The notes beneath the pieces were generated by a model that worked only from the letters and a program-made list of their open reading frames with translations, made no database searches and was not told the DNA's origin. The position numbers were made by a program, and so were the translations under genes. From Pseudodesulfovibrio sp. (GTDB lineage Bacteria; Desulfobacterota; Desulfovibrionia; Desulfovibrionales; Desulfovibrionaceae), in NCBI GenBank assembly GCA_016744135.1, contig JADGEX010000001.1, forward strand, positions 1 to 64,000: a DNA stretch of 64,000 bases, in the 5' to 3' direction. This document shows positions 47,611-56,435 of this stretch, piece by piece (positions within the stretch are counted from its first letter, which is position 1; the number at the start of each line of letters is the position of its first letter).

Positions 47611-48981
47611 ATGGTCAAAAGTGTTACGGAAAAATCAACAGACCACCCCTTTGTGAACAAACCCAATCGAACGTTGATTCGATTAGCATTTCCTGTGCTG
47701 TTCTCTTTGGTCGCCGAACCGCTGACAGGGCTTGTCGATACTGCTTTTGTGGCACGTTTGGCCGGTTCCGAGCCTGTGGCTGCGCTTGGTGTTGGCACTG
47801 TGGCTTTTACCTCAATCTTTTGGGCATTTACTTTTCTCGGTGTCGGGACGCAGACAGAAGTGGCGCAGGCGGAAGGCCGGGGAGATCGGGAACGTGCTAT
47901 CAAGGTAGTGTCGTTGGCCTGTATGTTGGCGGCGTGTATCGGAGTCGCCGTCATGCTTGGTTCCATGGGATTCCTTTCGCCTATTGCGTCGTTGTTCGGT
48001 GCCGAGGGACTGGTTAACGATTTGGCCTGCGAATACATGGTGTATCGTTTGCTCGGAGCACCCGCAGTACTTGTTTCTTTGGCCTGTTTTGGTGGGTTGC
48101 GTGGCATACAGGATATGCGCACGCCGTTTTACGTGGCTGTGGGCATTAATATTATTAACGTATTTCTTGATTGGATACTCATTTTCGGGTTCGGGGCTAT
48201 TGCGCCTATGGGCGTGGCTGGTGCCGCGATTGCCAGCACTGTCAGTCAGTGGATTGGTGCGGTTTGGTGTATGCGGGCTATATGGAGAAAACTCGGCTTC
48301 ACATGGCACATGCGCGGGGCTGGCATCACCAAACTCATGAAGGTGGGGGGTGACCTGTTTATTCGTACTGGTGCGGTTCTTGTCTTTTTAGCCTTGTGCA
48401 CCCGTGTCGCTAACCGCTTTGGTCCAGATGAGGGGGCGGCCTATCAGGCTATCCGACAGTTTTTTATTTTTTCGGCGTTGTTTCTGGATGCTTTTGCCAT
48501 CACAGGTCAGAGTCTTGTTGGTTTTTTCCTTGGTGCATCGGATCAAGATCAAGCGCGTCGCGTCGCCCGTTCTGTGTGTTTGTGGAGTCTGGGGACAGGA
48601 CTTGGGATGTGTGCCTTTATGCTTATGGGAGAGCAGAGCGTTGCATGGCTTCTTGTCCCACCCGCAGCGCATGGCGTTTTTGGACCTGCCTGGATTGTTG
48701 TGGCTTTGACCCAACCTGTCGGGGCGCTTTCATTTGCGACGGATGGGATTCATTGGGGGACCGGTGACTTCAGGTATTTACGGAATGCAATGCTGATTGC
48801 TTCAGTCATCAGCGTACTTTGCATCCTTGTTGTTGAAGCAATGCATCCGTCTAATATTCTTGTTTTTATTTGGCTGACAACGGCACTGTGGACAGTGATT
48901 CGGGCTGGTTTCGGAATGGTGCGTATTTGGCCGGGGGTTGGCCGTGCTCCTTTGATCAGAGAGCATAAAAAAAGACCTTAG
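47611..48981 (+). CDS. MATE family efflux transporter
   Basis: 456 residues from the ATG at 47611 (AAGGAG upstream). Twelve predicted membrane segments arranged as two similar halves. MATE signatures: RLAFPVLFSLVAEPLTGLVDTAFVARLAGSEPVAALGVG in helix 1-2, and the DinF-like stretch GGLRGIQDMRTPFYVAVGINIINVFLDWILIF. The DinF subfamily of drug or organic-cation exporters driven by Na+ or H+ is the best match. Substrate unknown. Single-gene unit; no clear terminator follows before the convergent HPt gene. Confidence 0.88.
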   Translation: MVKSVTEKSTDHPFVNKPNRTLIRLAFPVLFSLVAEPLTGLVDTAFVARLAGSEPVAALGVGTVAFTSIFWAFTFLGVGTQTEVAQAEGRGDRERAIKVVSLACMLAACIGVAVMLGSMGFLSPIASLFGAEGLVNDLACEYMVYRLLGAPAVLVSLACFGGLRGIQDMRTPFYVAVGINIINVFLDWILIFGFGAIAPMGVAGAAIASTVSQWIGAVWCMRAIWRKLGFTWHMRGAGITKLMKVGGDLFIRTGAVLVFLALCTRVANRFGPDEGAAYQAIRQFFIFSALFLDAFAITGQSLVGFFLGASDQDQARRVARSVCLWSLGTGLGMCAFMLMGEQSVAWLLVPPAAHGVFGPAWIVVALTQPVGALSFATDGIHWGTGDFRYLRNAMLIASVISVLCILVVEAMHPSNILVFIWLTTALWTVIRAGFGMVRIWPGVGRAPLIREHKKRP

Positions 48982-49022
48982 GTTGAAATAGGAAAAGATT
49001 TTTTTAATGTTGCGTTTGGAGT

Positions 49023-49367
49023 TTAATGTTCAGCCAGATAGTCAAACATGAAAGCATACGCGTTGCGCATTTCTTTTTCCAAAGAATCCAAATGCGTTAG
49101 GGCTGCTTTCATGTCTTTAGCCTTGGAGGCTTTTTCTAGGTTTAGACAACACTCCCGGACACGATCCACGCCAATGGTCGCAGCGCCTCCCTTGAGTGAG
49201 TGCGCCAAATGGCGCAATCGTTCAATATCTTGCGATTGCAGGGCGTCTTTGATTTCCTGAATACGTTTTGGCTCCTGAGATATGAATACGGTAAACATCC
49301 GCTTAAGGAACGGGCGTTTGCCTGACATTGATTCCAGAAACTTGCTATCTACTATTTCTTTATGCAC
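49023..49367 (-). CDS. Stand-alone HPt phosphotransfer protein
   Basis: 114 residues starting at GTG 49367, with GAGGA eight bases upstream. A four-helix HPt domain with the phosphorylatable His56 in RLRHLAHSLKGGAATIG. It would shuttle phosphate between a hybrid sensor kinase and a response regulator; neither is encoded nearby. It has its own promoter. Confidence 0.88.
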   Translation of the reverse strand: MHKEIVDSKFLESMSGKRPFLKRMFTVFISQEPKRIQEIKDALQSQDIERLRHLAHSLKGGAATIGVDRVRECCLNLEKASKAKDMKAALTHLDSLEKEMRNAYAFMFDYLAEH

Positions 49368-49419
49368 CGACGAATTCCTCTTTCTGCACCGCCACGGTGT
49401 CAGTGTTGCGAATTATCCT

Positions 49420-49448
49420 CTTATACGGTGCCATGCGATTTTCGGCAA
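49420..49448 (-). promoter_or_regulatory. Promoter of the HPt gene
   Basis: Minus strand TTGCCG (49448-49443), 17 bp, TATAAG (49425-49420, 5 of 6). Leader of about 45 nt. Between it and the ACT-gene terminator (49449-49571) I see only AT-rich sequence. Confidence 0.5.
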
Positions 49449-49571
49449 CATTTTTGAAGCCTGTGTTGACGCAAAAATGAAGAAATAGGAAATGGACCGT
49501 TTTCTTTTTTTCTGATTTCATTTGAACCGATTGTAATATCTTGAAAAATAGAGGCGGGTGCGACGAGATAC

Positions 49572-49606
49572 AAAAAAAGGGTGAAAGCAATATACTTTCA
49601 CCCTTT
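49572..49606 (-). terminator. Intrinsic terminator of the paaK-ACT operon
   Basis: AAAGGGTGAAAG / CTTTCACCCTTT, a perfect 12-bp stem (49595-49606 with 49576-49587); on the minus strand the T-run continues beyond the stem. Confidence 0.9.
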
Positions 49607-49627
49607 ATTCTTTTGAAGTTGTGAGAG

Positions 49628-50059
49628 CTACATGGCGTAGAGTTTGTCGCCGGGGATGATGGAAATATTGTTTTTCTGTAACAATTCAATGCCTTGGTCG
49701 GTGCGGTCAAAGCGGAAGATAAGCACAGCCGAGTCACCGCTTTGCTGTACGAAAGCGTACATGTATTCCACATTGATTCCAGCATTTTGAAGCATACTCA
49801 GAATAGCATGCAATCCGCCAGGATCGTCAGAAACCTTGACGGCCACGACCGAGGTGCGACCAACGGTGAAGCCCGCTTCCTTCAGTGTGTCCTTGGCTTT
49901 GGTAAAGTCGGATACAATCAGACGCAGGATGCCGAAATCCGACGTGTCTGCCAGAGATAATGCACGAATGTTTACACCGGCCTCGGAGAGAAGACGGGTA
50001 ACTTCGGCGAGACGTCCGGCACGATTTTCCAGAAATATGGAGAGTTGATCTACTTTCAT
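49628..50059 (-). CDS. Tandem ACT-domain protein, amino-acid binding
   Basis: 143 residues made of two ACT domains: 1-68 ([47 protein letters not shown]) and 70-143 ([33 protein letters not shown]). The ACT ligand turns (Asn-Arg-Ala-Gly and Asp-Pro-Gly-Gly) are intact. There is no catalytic domain. Such proteins commonly accompany phenylacetate-CoA ligase in anaerobes, and probably sense an aromatic amino acid. ATG at 50059 with AGGAG upstream, 26 bp after the paaK stop, in the same operon. Confidence 0.88.
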   Translation of the reverse strand: MKVDQLSIFLENRAGRLAEVTRLLSEAGVNIRALSLADTSDFGILRLIVSDFTKAKDTLKEAGFTVGRTSVVAVKVSDDPGGLHAILSMLQNAGINVEYMYAFVQQSGDSAVLIFRFDRTDQGIELLQKNNISIIPGDKLYAM

Positions 50060-50085
50060 AATGATCTCCTTGTGAATTGGAGGCG

Positions 50086-51390
50086 TTAGCCTTCTTTTCT
50101 CTTGTCAATGATGCGTTTGGCCTTACCCACGGAACGTTCAATTTCCTTGGGGCTGACCAATTTGACCTTGGCGGTGACGCCGAGGAATTCTTTAATGTTT
50201 TTCATTACCTTTGATTCGACGCGTTGTAAATTCTTAATCTCATCGGAGAAAATGGACTCGTTGACTTCCACCTGAACTTCCAGAGTATCAAGGTTGCCCT
50301 TGCGGTCAACAATGAGCTGGTAGTGCGGTGTTAATCCTTCAGTTTCAATGAGAATGGATTCGATTTGAGACGGGAAGACATTGACGCCGCGGATGATGAG
50401 CATATCGTCGGAACGACCTGTTACACGCTTCATGCGGGCAGTGGTGCGACCACATTTGCAGGGGGTGGTGTTCAAAGTGGTCAGGTCGCGTGTCCGATAA
50501 CGGATGAGCGGAATGCCTTCCTTGGTCAGTGTCGTGAAGACCAACTCGCCTTCCTCACCGGGGGCTACAGGCTCGCCAGTTTCGGGGTTGATCGTTTCCG
50601 CAAGAAAGTGATCTTCCTGAATGTGCAGACCATCTTGAGCTTCAAGACATTCGATGGCAACACCCGGTCCCATAATTTCAGACAGGCCGTAGATGTCGAT
50701 GGCTTTGATACCGAGTTTTTTCTCGATTTCGAGACGCATTTCGTTGGTCCATGGCTCAGCACCGAAAATACCGATGCGCAAGGGGAGTTTTTTGATATCG
50801 ATGCCCATTTCTTCGCCTGTCTCAGCAAGGAACAGAGCATATGACGGTGTGCAACAGATGACGTCCGGTGAGAAATCTTTGAGCAGCGTGACCTGTCTGC
50901 GTGTGGCACCGCCGGAAATGGGAACGACTGTTGCTCCCAAGGCTTCTGCGCCGTAGTGCGCACCAAGGCCGCCTGTGAACAAGCCGTAGCCATATGCGTT
51001 GTGTACGGTGTCGCTGGCCGACGCACCCGCTGCCATGAAGGAACGGGCCATGAGTTCGCCCCAGTTCTTGATGTCACGCTTGGTGTAGCCGACTACAGTG
51101 GCGGTGCCGGTAGTGCCGGATGAAGAGTGGATGCGGACGATTTGGTCCTTGGGGACAGAGAAGAGGCCGAAGGGATATTGGTCGCGAAGATCCTGCTTGA
51201 CGGTGAACGGGAGCAGGGTGAGGTCTTTCAGACTTTTGATGTCCTGAGGCTTGACGCCTTTTTCATCGAATTTTTTCTTATAGAACGGGACATTGGCATA
51301 TACTCGTTCACAGAGAGCCTGGAGCCTTCGGAGCTGGATTTTTTCCAGATCCTCCCTGGGCAGGGTTTCATTTTTTACATCGTAAATCAT
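50086..51390 (-). CDS. paaK: Phenylacetate-CoA ligase
   Basis: 434 residues from the ATG at 51390 with AAGGAGG upstream; the length fits the family. It activates phenylacetate (or a related aryl acid) to the CoA thioester using ATP. AMP-forming signature [16 protein letters not shown], followed by [28 protein letters not shown], the adenylate region [17 protein letters not shown], and the hinge and C-terminal domain YRTRDLTTL...[19 protein letters not shown]. The family is clear; the exact acid is not. It is preceded by a phenylalanine-rich leader peptide and an attenuator, and followed by the ACT gene. Confidence 0.93.
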   Translation of the reverse strand: MIYDVKNETLPREDLEKIQLRRLQALCERVYANVPFYKKKFDEKGVKPQDIKSLKDLTLLPFTVKQDLRDQYPFGLFSVPKDQIVRIHSSSGTTGTATVVGYTKRDIKNWGELMARSFMAAGASASDTVHNAYGYGLFTGGLGAHYGAEALGATVVPISGGATRRQVTLLKDFSPDVICCTPSYALFLAETGEEMGIDIKKLPLRIGIFGAEPWTNEMRLEIEKKLGIKAIDIYGLSEIMGPGVAIECLEAQDGLHIQEDHFLAETINPETGEPVAPGEEGELVFTTLTKEGIPLIRYRTRDLTTLNTTPCKCGRTTARMKRVTGRSDDMLIIRGVNVFPSQIESILIETEGLTPHYQLIVDRKGNLDTLEVQVEVNESIFSDEIKNLQRVESKVMKNIKEFLGVTAKVKLVSPKEIERSVGKAKRIIDKRKEG

Positions 51391-51431
51391 CCCGAGAACC
51401 TCCTTGCGCGGCCTTGATCGGCCCATGTTGA

Positions 51432-51505
51432 CAAAATAAAAAACCACGGTCCTTTCGGCCCGTGGTCTGTTTAGCGTTTTTACCGCTCCAAATACTCCAC
51501 GAGCC
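51432..51505 (-). promoter_or_regulatory. Transcription attenuator of the paaK operon (terminator/antiterminator pair)
   Basis: Reading on the minus strand. Terminator: ACCACGG (51466-51460), inner CC-GAAA-GG tetraloop stem, CCGTGGT (51449-51443), then TTTTTATTTT. Antiterminator: GGCTCGTGG (51505-51497) can pair with CCACGGGCC (51465-51457) over 9 bp with one G-U, destroying the 5' arm of the terminator. The antiterminator arm begins two bases past the leader stop codon, so a ribosome finishing the leader would cover it, whereas one stalled on the Phe codons would not. A further pair, CGCTCC (51540-51535, in the leader codons) with GGAGCG (51489-51484), could act as the protector stem. Confidence 0.75.
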
Positions 51506-51507
51506 AC

Positions 51508-51561
51508 CTACTGGGGGCACATAAAGAAAAAAAAGGAGCGAAATACGAGGAAATTTTTCAT
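51508..51561 (-). CDS. Phenylalanine-rich leader peptide of the paaK operon
   Basis: A 17-codon open frame, ATG 51561 to TAG 51508, encoding MKNFLVFRSFFFFMCPQ. Six of 17 residues are Phe, with four in a row (codons 10-13), as in the pheA and pheST leader peptides of enterobacteria. It ends two bases before the antiterminator arm. The ribosome site is weak (no clear purine run within 12 bases), and an in-frame ATG at 51609 could give a 33-residue version with the same end. Function as a tRNA-Phe charging sensor is inferred from this arrangement. Confidence 0.7.
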   Translation of the reverse strand: MKNFLVFRSFFFFMCPQ

Positions 51562-51714
51562 AAAGGCGAGACTGCCCCATGTTCCCGACCCCGTCAAGGT
51601 GTTTATCATTGGGTTGACGTAAGGAACGCGGTAAGACGGGGGATGAGTCCTCCCATTGCGGACCGGGGCAAAGTGCATTACATGGCTATGAGTCGTCTAA
51701 CGAACGAGGTTCAT

Positions 51715-52305
51715 ATGCAGTTCAGGGAATTGATGGTACAGAACAGGACGCGGCGAAAATTCGACGAATCACGTCCTGTGGATATACAGATATTGGTCGA
51801 TTTGGTTGAATTGACTCGATTCATCCCATCAGGCAAGAACATGCAGCCGTTGAAGTACATTGCTGTAGCAGATAAAGTACAGTGTGACGCCATTTTCCCG
51901 CTGCTGGGGTGGGCTGGCTATCTTAAGGACTGGAAAGGTCCGGCAGATGGTGAACGGCCAACTGGGTACATTGTTGTGATGCTCGATAGGAATCTGGCGG
52001 ATACCCCTGGTTGCGATCATGGTATTGCCAGTCAGTCCATTATGCTGGGAGCTGTGGAAAAGGGGCTTGGCGGGTGCATTATCGGGACGGTAAATAGAAA
52101 GAAACTGTCTCGGATGCTCGACCTGTCGGAAAATTTTGATATACTTCTGGTGTTGGCGCTTGGTGTGCCAGCCCAGGATGTCGTGGTGGAACCGCTTCCA
52201 TCCGACGGAAGTATACAGTATTGGAGTGGGAACGATGGCAAGCATCATGTGCCCAAACGTGGGCTGGATGATTTGCTTGTTGGGTGTTACCCGGAAAAAA
52301 AATAA
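51715..52305 (+). CDS. Nitroreductase family protein
   Basis: 196 residues from the ATG at 51715 (GAGG upstream; an ATG at 51688 is an alternative). FMN-binding nitroreductase pattern: ELMVQNRTRRKFDESRPVD at the start, FIPSGKNMQPLKYIAV for the flavin phosphate, and DHGIASQSIMLGAVEKGLGGCIIGTVNR. It probably uses NAD(P)H to reduce quinones, nitro compounds or flavins. The physiological substrate is unknown. It lies divergently from the paaK operon and 27 bp before rsfS. Confidence 0.85.
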   Translation: MQFRELMVQNRTRRKFDESRPVDIQILVDLVELTRFIPSGKNMQPLKYIAVADKVQCDAIFPLLGWAGYLKDWKGPADGERPTGYIVVMLDRNLADTPGCDHGIASQSIMLGAVEKGLGGCIIGTVNRKKLSRMLDLSENFDILLVLALGVPAQDVVVEPLPSDGSIQYWSGNDGKHHVPKRGLDDLLVGCYPEKK

Positions 52306-52332
52306 TATGTATCGAAAGATACGAGGATCACA

Positions 52333-52701
52333 TTGTTGAACAAAGAAAAGAAGTTCCAGGAAATGGCGAGTGAAGACAAGGCCCGGATCGTCGCTGAATG
52401 GCTTGATGAAAAGCAGGGCGAGAATGTCGTTATCATGGATGTCTCAAAAATGAGTTCGGTCACTGATATGACCTTGGTTGTTTCTGCCCGTGGCGTGAAG
52501 CATGCCAAAGCTCTGGCAGAGTATATTCTGGATAAGGCTGCTGAGGACAATATCGAGTTTTTGAGCATGGAAGGACAGAAAACCGGTGAATGGGTTCTGG
52601 TTGATCTGAATGATGTGCTGGTTCATATCTTTCTTGAGGAACTCCGTGGGTTCTACAATATCGAAGGTATGTGGAACGGAGCCCCAAAAATTCAAATTTA
52701 G
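52333..52701 (+). CDS. rsfS: Ribosome silencing factor RsfS
   Basis: 122 residues, starting at TTG 52333 (GAGGA five bases upstream); an ATG ten codons later is an alternative. The RsfS/Iojap fold signatures are NVVIMDVSKMSSVTDMTLVVSARGVKHAKALAEYI and GEWVLVDLNDVLVHIFLEELRGFYNIEGMWNGAP. It binds uL14 on the 50S subunit and blocks subunit joining in starvation. gpmI follows after 18 bp. Confidence 0.93.
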   Translation: MLNKEKKFQEMASEDKARIVAEWLDEKQGENVVIMDVSKMSSVTDMTLVVSARGVKHAKALAEYILDKAAEDNIEFLSMEGQKTGEWVLVDLNDVLVHIFLEELRGFYNIEGMWNGAPKIQI

Positions 52702-52719
52702 CCAATGCCTGGAGGCGTC

Positions 52720-54252
52720 ATGGCCGAACCGAAGAAAACACTTCTGTTGATTCTGGACGGATGGGGCATTGCTCCTGAAGGCGCAGGGAACTGCGTCCGT
52801 AACGCCGCAACGCCACATTTGGATACTCTTCTGGCCAAATATCCCAATACCCGGTTGACTTGTTCAGGCCGTGCCGTGGGGTTGCCTGATGGATTCATGG
52901 GCAACTCCGAAGTTGGTCATATGAACATTGGTGGTGGTCGTATTATCTATCAGGATATGACCCGTATCGATTTGTCCATTGAGAACGGTAGCTTTTTCGA
53001 CAATGCGACGCTCAAGGACCTGATGGCGAAAACTAAGGCCGGGACCGGGCGACTTCATCTTATGGGGTTGGTTTCCGATGGGGGTGTTCATAGCCATCAG
53101 AATCATATTTACGCCGTGCTCAAGATGGCCAAAGATCAAGGGGTACCTGAGGTCTTTATTCACGCCTTCATGGATGGTCGCGATACTTCGCCCACCAGTG
53201 GGGTTGTTTTTGTGCGCCAGTTAATGGAGAAGATGGAAGATATTGGTATCGGCCAGGTGGCAACTGTTAGCGGGCGGTATTGGGCCATGGACCGTGATAA
53301 ACGGTTTGAGCGTAATGAGTTTGCCTATAAGGCGTTGGTCTTAGGCGAAGGTGGTGCCATGGCTGATCCGCTTTCTGGTATTCAGGCATCGTATGATGCG
53401 GGTGAAACCGATGAGTTTATCAAGCCGAGCATTATTGATGGCGTGAATGGACAGATCGGTGATGGAGACGGCGTGTTTTTCTTCAATTTCCGTGCTGACC
53501 GTGCGCGGCAGATTAGTCGTGCGTTGTTTGACAAGGATTTTTCTGAGTTTCCGCGCGCCTCCGTTCCTGAGATGGCTGAATTTGCCACCATGACACAGTA
53601 TGAATCTTCCTTCCCCATGCCCACGGCGTTCCCGCCTGAAAGTTATAGTGGAACTTTGGGAGAAGTTGCTTCCGGTAAGGGAATGAAGCAATTGCGTATT
53701 GCTGAGACAGAGAAGTACGCCCATGTAACCTATTTTCTTAATTGCGGCCGTGAAGATCCATTCCCGAACGAAGATCGTGTCATGATCCCTTCGCCGCGTG
53801 AGGTCGCTACATACGATCAGAAACCGCAGATGAGTGCTGATGAAGTCGCTGATACGCTCATAGGTAAGTTCTCTGATTATGATTTGTGTGTTTGTAATCT
53901 CGCTAATCTCGATATGGTGGGGCATACCGGAATTATTGACGCAGCCAAGCAGGCTTGCGTCACTGTCGATGCTTGTGTCGGACGGATTGTGGATACGGTT
54001 TTGGCAGCTGGTGGTCGTATGCTTTTGACTGCGGACCACGGTAATGCCGAGAAATTAGTTGCTGATGACGGCAGTCCGCATACGGCGCATACAACCAACC
54101 CCGTTCCCCTTGTATATATTGAAAAAGGGTGCGAAGGTGCCGAACTTGAAGAGGGTATTCTTGGCGATTTGGCACCCACCATTCTTGGATTGTGGGGCAT
54201 TGAGCAGCCCGCTGAGATGACCGGAAAGAACCTGGTGAAAAAGAGAAAATAA
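52720..54252 (+). CDS. gpmI: 2,3-bisphosphoglycerate-independent phosphoglycerate mutase
   Basis: 510 residues; the ATG at 52720 follows GGAGG (an ATG at 52705 is possible but poorer). It interconverts 3- and 2-phosphoglycerate in glycolysis and gluconeogenesis with two Mn2+ and a phosphoserine. N-terminal metal motif LLILDGWG, catalytic Ser63 in MGNSEVGHMNIGGGR, MDGRDTSP, FFNFRADRARQ, and the C-terminal metal sites NLANLDMVGHTG and TADHGNAEK. Length typical. It overlaps the next start by 1 bp. Confidence 0.96.
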   Translation: MAEPKKTLLLILDGWGIAPEGAGNCVRNAATPHLDTLLAKYPNTRLTCSGRAVGLPDGFMGNSEVGHMNIGGGRIIYQDMTRIDLSIENGSFFDNATLKDLMAKTKAGTGRLHLMGLVSDGGVHSHQNHIYAVLKMAKDQGVPEVFIHAFMDGRDTSPTSGVVFVRQLMEKMEDIGIGQVATVSGRYWAMDRDKRFERNEFAYKALVLGEGGAMADPLSGIQASYDAGETDEFIKPSIIDGVNGQIGDGDGVFFFNFRADRARQISRALFDKDFSEFPRASVPEMAEFATMTQYESSFPMPTAFPPESYSGTLGEVASGKGMKQLRIAETEKYAHVTYFLNCGREDPFPNEDRVMIPSPREVATYDQKPQMSADEVADTLIGKFSDYDLCVCNLANLDMVGHTGIIDAAKQACVTVDACVGRIVDTVLAAGGRMLLTADHGNAEKLVADDGSPHTAHTTNPVPLVYIEKGCEGAELEEGILGDLAPTILGLWGIEQPAEMTGKNLVKKRK

Positions 54253-54494
54253 TGGCTGAATCAAAGAAACCACTGACCCCGGTCAAGCCTGCTGGTATGG
54301 AATTGATATTTCTGTATCCATGTCCACATTGCAGCCGAGAGGTCCCCCTTATTGCTCCGTCCCGTCCTGCCATGGCGCAGTGTGACGCGTGTCGGGAAAA
54401 CTTCCCCATAGTCCCTGTGGATGATCGGACCATTCGGTACATGAAGCTTATTCTGGCGGGTGGCAAAGCCGGTATCGACCCGGATTTTTTGTAA
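54252..54494 (+). CDS. Small zinc-ribbon protein
   Basis: 80 residues. Two Cys pairs, CPHC (24-27) and CDAC (44-47), form a zinc-ribbon-like module, followed by a conserved-looking tail (RYMKLILAGGKAGIDPDFL). Its ATG overlaps the gpmI stop (TAATG), so it is translationally coupled. I do not know a function; such small ribbons bind nucleic acid or protein. A strong terminator follows. Confidence 0.7.
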   Translation: MAESKKPLTPVKPAGMELIFLYPCPHCSREVPLIAPSRPAMAQCDACRENFPIVPVDDRTIRYMKLILAGGKAGIDPDFL

Positions 54495-54510
54495 TAAACA
54501 AATTATTATA

Positions 54511-54550
54511 AAAGCCGGTCAAAACGATTTCGTTTTGACCGGCTTTTTTT
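54511..54550 (+). terminator. Intrinsic terminator of the rsfS-gpmI operon
   Basis: Perfect 17-bp stem AAAGCCGGTCAAAACGA / TCGTTTTGACCGGCTTT followed by T residues. Confidence 0.95.
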
Positions 54551-54596
54551 TGTCTTGATATTATCTAGAGAAAGTCTAAAGATATCTTTTATCTGT

Positions 54597-54634
54597 TGTA
54601 ATTATTGCATTTTTTGAAAAGTGTAATTATTGCA
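54597..54634 (+). repeat. 13-bp direct repeat upstream of a chemoreceptor gene
   Basis: TGTAATTATTGCA occurs at 54597-54609 and again at 54622-54634, exactly 25 bp apart start to start. It lies 77-114 bp upstream of the chemoreceptor start. Possibly a regulator site; no promoter assignment is safe in this AT-rich stretch. Confidence 0.5.
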
Positions 54635-54710
54635 GTGAACTACTAATTGGCTCGTCAATTGCTTTAAGCATATCACTGTTTTTTAAGTCAAAATAGAGGA
54701 CTGAAGGATT

Positions 54711-56435
54711 ATGATGATGCGGAAAAGTGGCAAAGTAGCGGTAATTGCAGCAGTCTTTCTTGTTTCTGGAATTCTTTCTGTAGGTGAAGCTTTGGCTGTG
54801 GAGAGTCTTGCAAAGGTAACAATTTTGTCAGCTGAAGTTGTCAGACTGCACTGGCTTTTGGGAGTCGGTGGAATTTTGAGTGTGTGTACCTGTATTGTGT
54901 GTGTGCTTTTTTACAGAAGAATTGTGAGTAATAAATACAGTGCATTGTTGAATTGTTTAGAATTGGTTGTGCAAGGGAAGTGGCATTCAAATCTACAGGT
55001 TCATAAGAATGACGTTTTTGGTAGTTTGTATAGAGATATAAACCAAATTGTTAAGTACATTGGTGGCTTAGAAAAGGGGCTTTTTGATACGCAGAATGCG
55101 CTTCAAGTGGCCGATGGAAAGACTGATAAAGCCATTGAAAATTCTATTATGGCAAGGAAGCACGGGGAAAATGCTCGATGTCAGGGGCTTTTGTCAGCAG
55201 CCGAAACAATGGAATTGTCGTTACAGAGTATTCGGGATCAATCCAATCAGTTGGATAATGCAATTTCTAGAGCGAGTGACGGGGCCATCAGGCAGCAGCA
55301 CATCGTATCAAGCGCTGTTTCGGCGACAGAGCAGATGAATAGTGCCGTGGCAGAAACGGCCGAGAATGCCGCAGCGGCGGCCTCTGGTGCGGAGTTGGTT
55401 ATGGAACGAGCCTCATCAGGGGCTTCTGTTGTCACACGGACTCGTGATGCCATCGGGTCTCTTTCGAAGAATTCTCAGGCTTTGGTCGAGAGCGTGGCAG
55501 GTCTTGGCGCTCAGGCTCACGGTGTAGGGACTATTATGGGTGTTATTTCTGATATTGCTGATCAGACAAATCTGTTGGCGTTAAACGCAGCAATTGAAGC
55601 AGCTCGAGCAGGAGATGCCGGACGTGGCTTTGCAGTCGTGGCCGATGAAGTCCGTAAACTTGCGGAGAAGACCATGGAGGCTACCCGTAATGTCGGCTTG
55701 GCTATCGAAGGTATTCAGGAGCAGGTATCAGAGACTATTGAAGGCGTGCAGGGAATGGCTGGGCTTGCTGATGATGCTGCCGGCTTGGCTGATGAATCTG
55801 GTGCTGCTTTGGAGGAAATTGTGACATATTCAGGAGTGAGTGCTGGACAGATCAGTGCCATTGCCGCAGCAGCGCATCAGCAGTCTATTTCTTGTGAAGA
55901 GGTCAATCGTACTATCTTTGAGATTCATGGAATTTCTACAGAGACTGGGCAGGGCATGGTTGATGCAGCTGATACCGTTGCCCTTTTGACTGAGCGAGTA
56001 GATGATTTGGCGACTATGACGGGAGTTTTTCGTTTGGTTGGGCATGGCCGTGTACAGGCTGTCATTGAAGACTTGTCAAAGGCCACAGATGTGCAATCCT
56101 GTGAACGTTTACGGCAGGAAGATGCCATCCGGAGGACGTTACATGCAAATGAATTTCTTGAATTAATGTATGTTACTGATTCAAGAGGCATGCAGGTTGT
56201 TAGCAATATGGGTGGATTTGTTTCGAATTATTCAGAAGATGCTTCAGCATTCGGTGCGGATTGGGGATCTCGTCCATGGTTCATGGAAGCCATGGCGACC
56301 AGCACCTTTTTCGTCTCTGATGTGTATACTTCGTCGGCGTCAGGTGAGAGTTGCATCACTGTATCCAGTCCATTTTTTAATATAGGAGGGCGGGTACTTG
56401 GAGTTATCGCCGTAGACGTCCGTGTTGCTGTTTAG
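54711..56435 (+). CDS. Methyl-accepting chemotaxis protein with C-terminal Cache/PDC-like sensor
   Basis: 574 residues (ATGs at 54714 and 54717 fit the AAGGA site slightly better). Residues 8-30 are a signal-anchor helix and 46-66 a second helix, with only a short periplasmic loop. After a HAMP-like linker comes the methyl-accepting signalling domain, whose tip is [20 protein letters not shown] (near 282). The last 120 residues look like a PDC/Cache sensor: [15 protein letters not shown], then [24 protein letters not shown] and [11 protein letters not shown]. In most receptors this sensor is N-terminal and periplasmic; here topology puts it in the cytoplasm. Confidence 0.85.
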   Translation: MMMRKSGKVAVIAAVFLVSGILSVGEALAVESLAKVTILSAEVVRLHWLLGVGGILSVCTCIVCVLFYRRIVSNKYSALLNCLELVVQGKWHSNLQVHKNDVFGSLYRDINQIVKYIGGLEKGLFDTQNALQVADGKTDKAIENSIMARKHGENARCQGLLSAAETMELSLQSIRDQSNQLDNAISRASDGAIRQQHIVSSAVSATEQMNSAVAETAENAAAAASGAELVMERASSGASVVTRTRDAIGSLSKNSQALVESVAGLGAQAHGVGTIMGVISDIADQTNLLALNAAIEAARAGDAGRGFAVVADEVRKLAEKTMEATRNVGLAIEGIQEQVSETIEGVQGMAGLADDAAGLADESGAALEEIVTYSGVSAGQISAIAAAAHQQSISCEEVNRTIFEIHGISTETGQGMVDAADTVALLTERVDDLATMTGVFRLVGHGRVQAVIEDLSKATDVQSCERLRQEDAIRRTLHANEFLELMYVTDSRGMQVVSNMGGFVSNYSEDASAFGADWGSRPWFMEAMATSTFFVSDVYTSSASGESCITVSSPFFNIGGRVLGVIAVDVRVAV

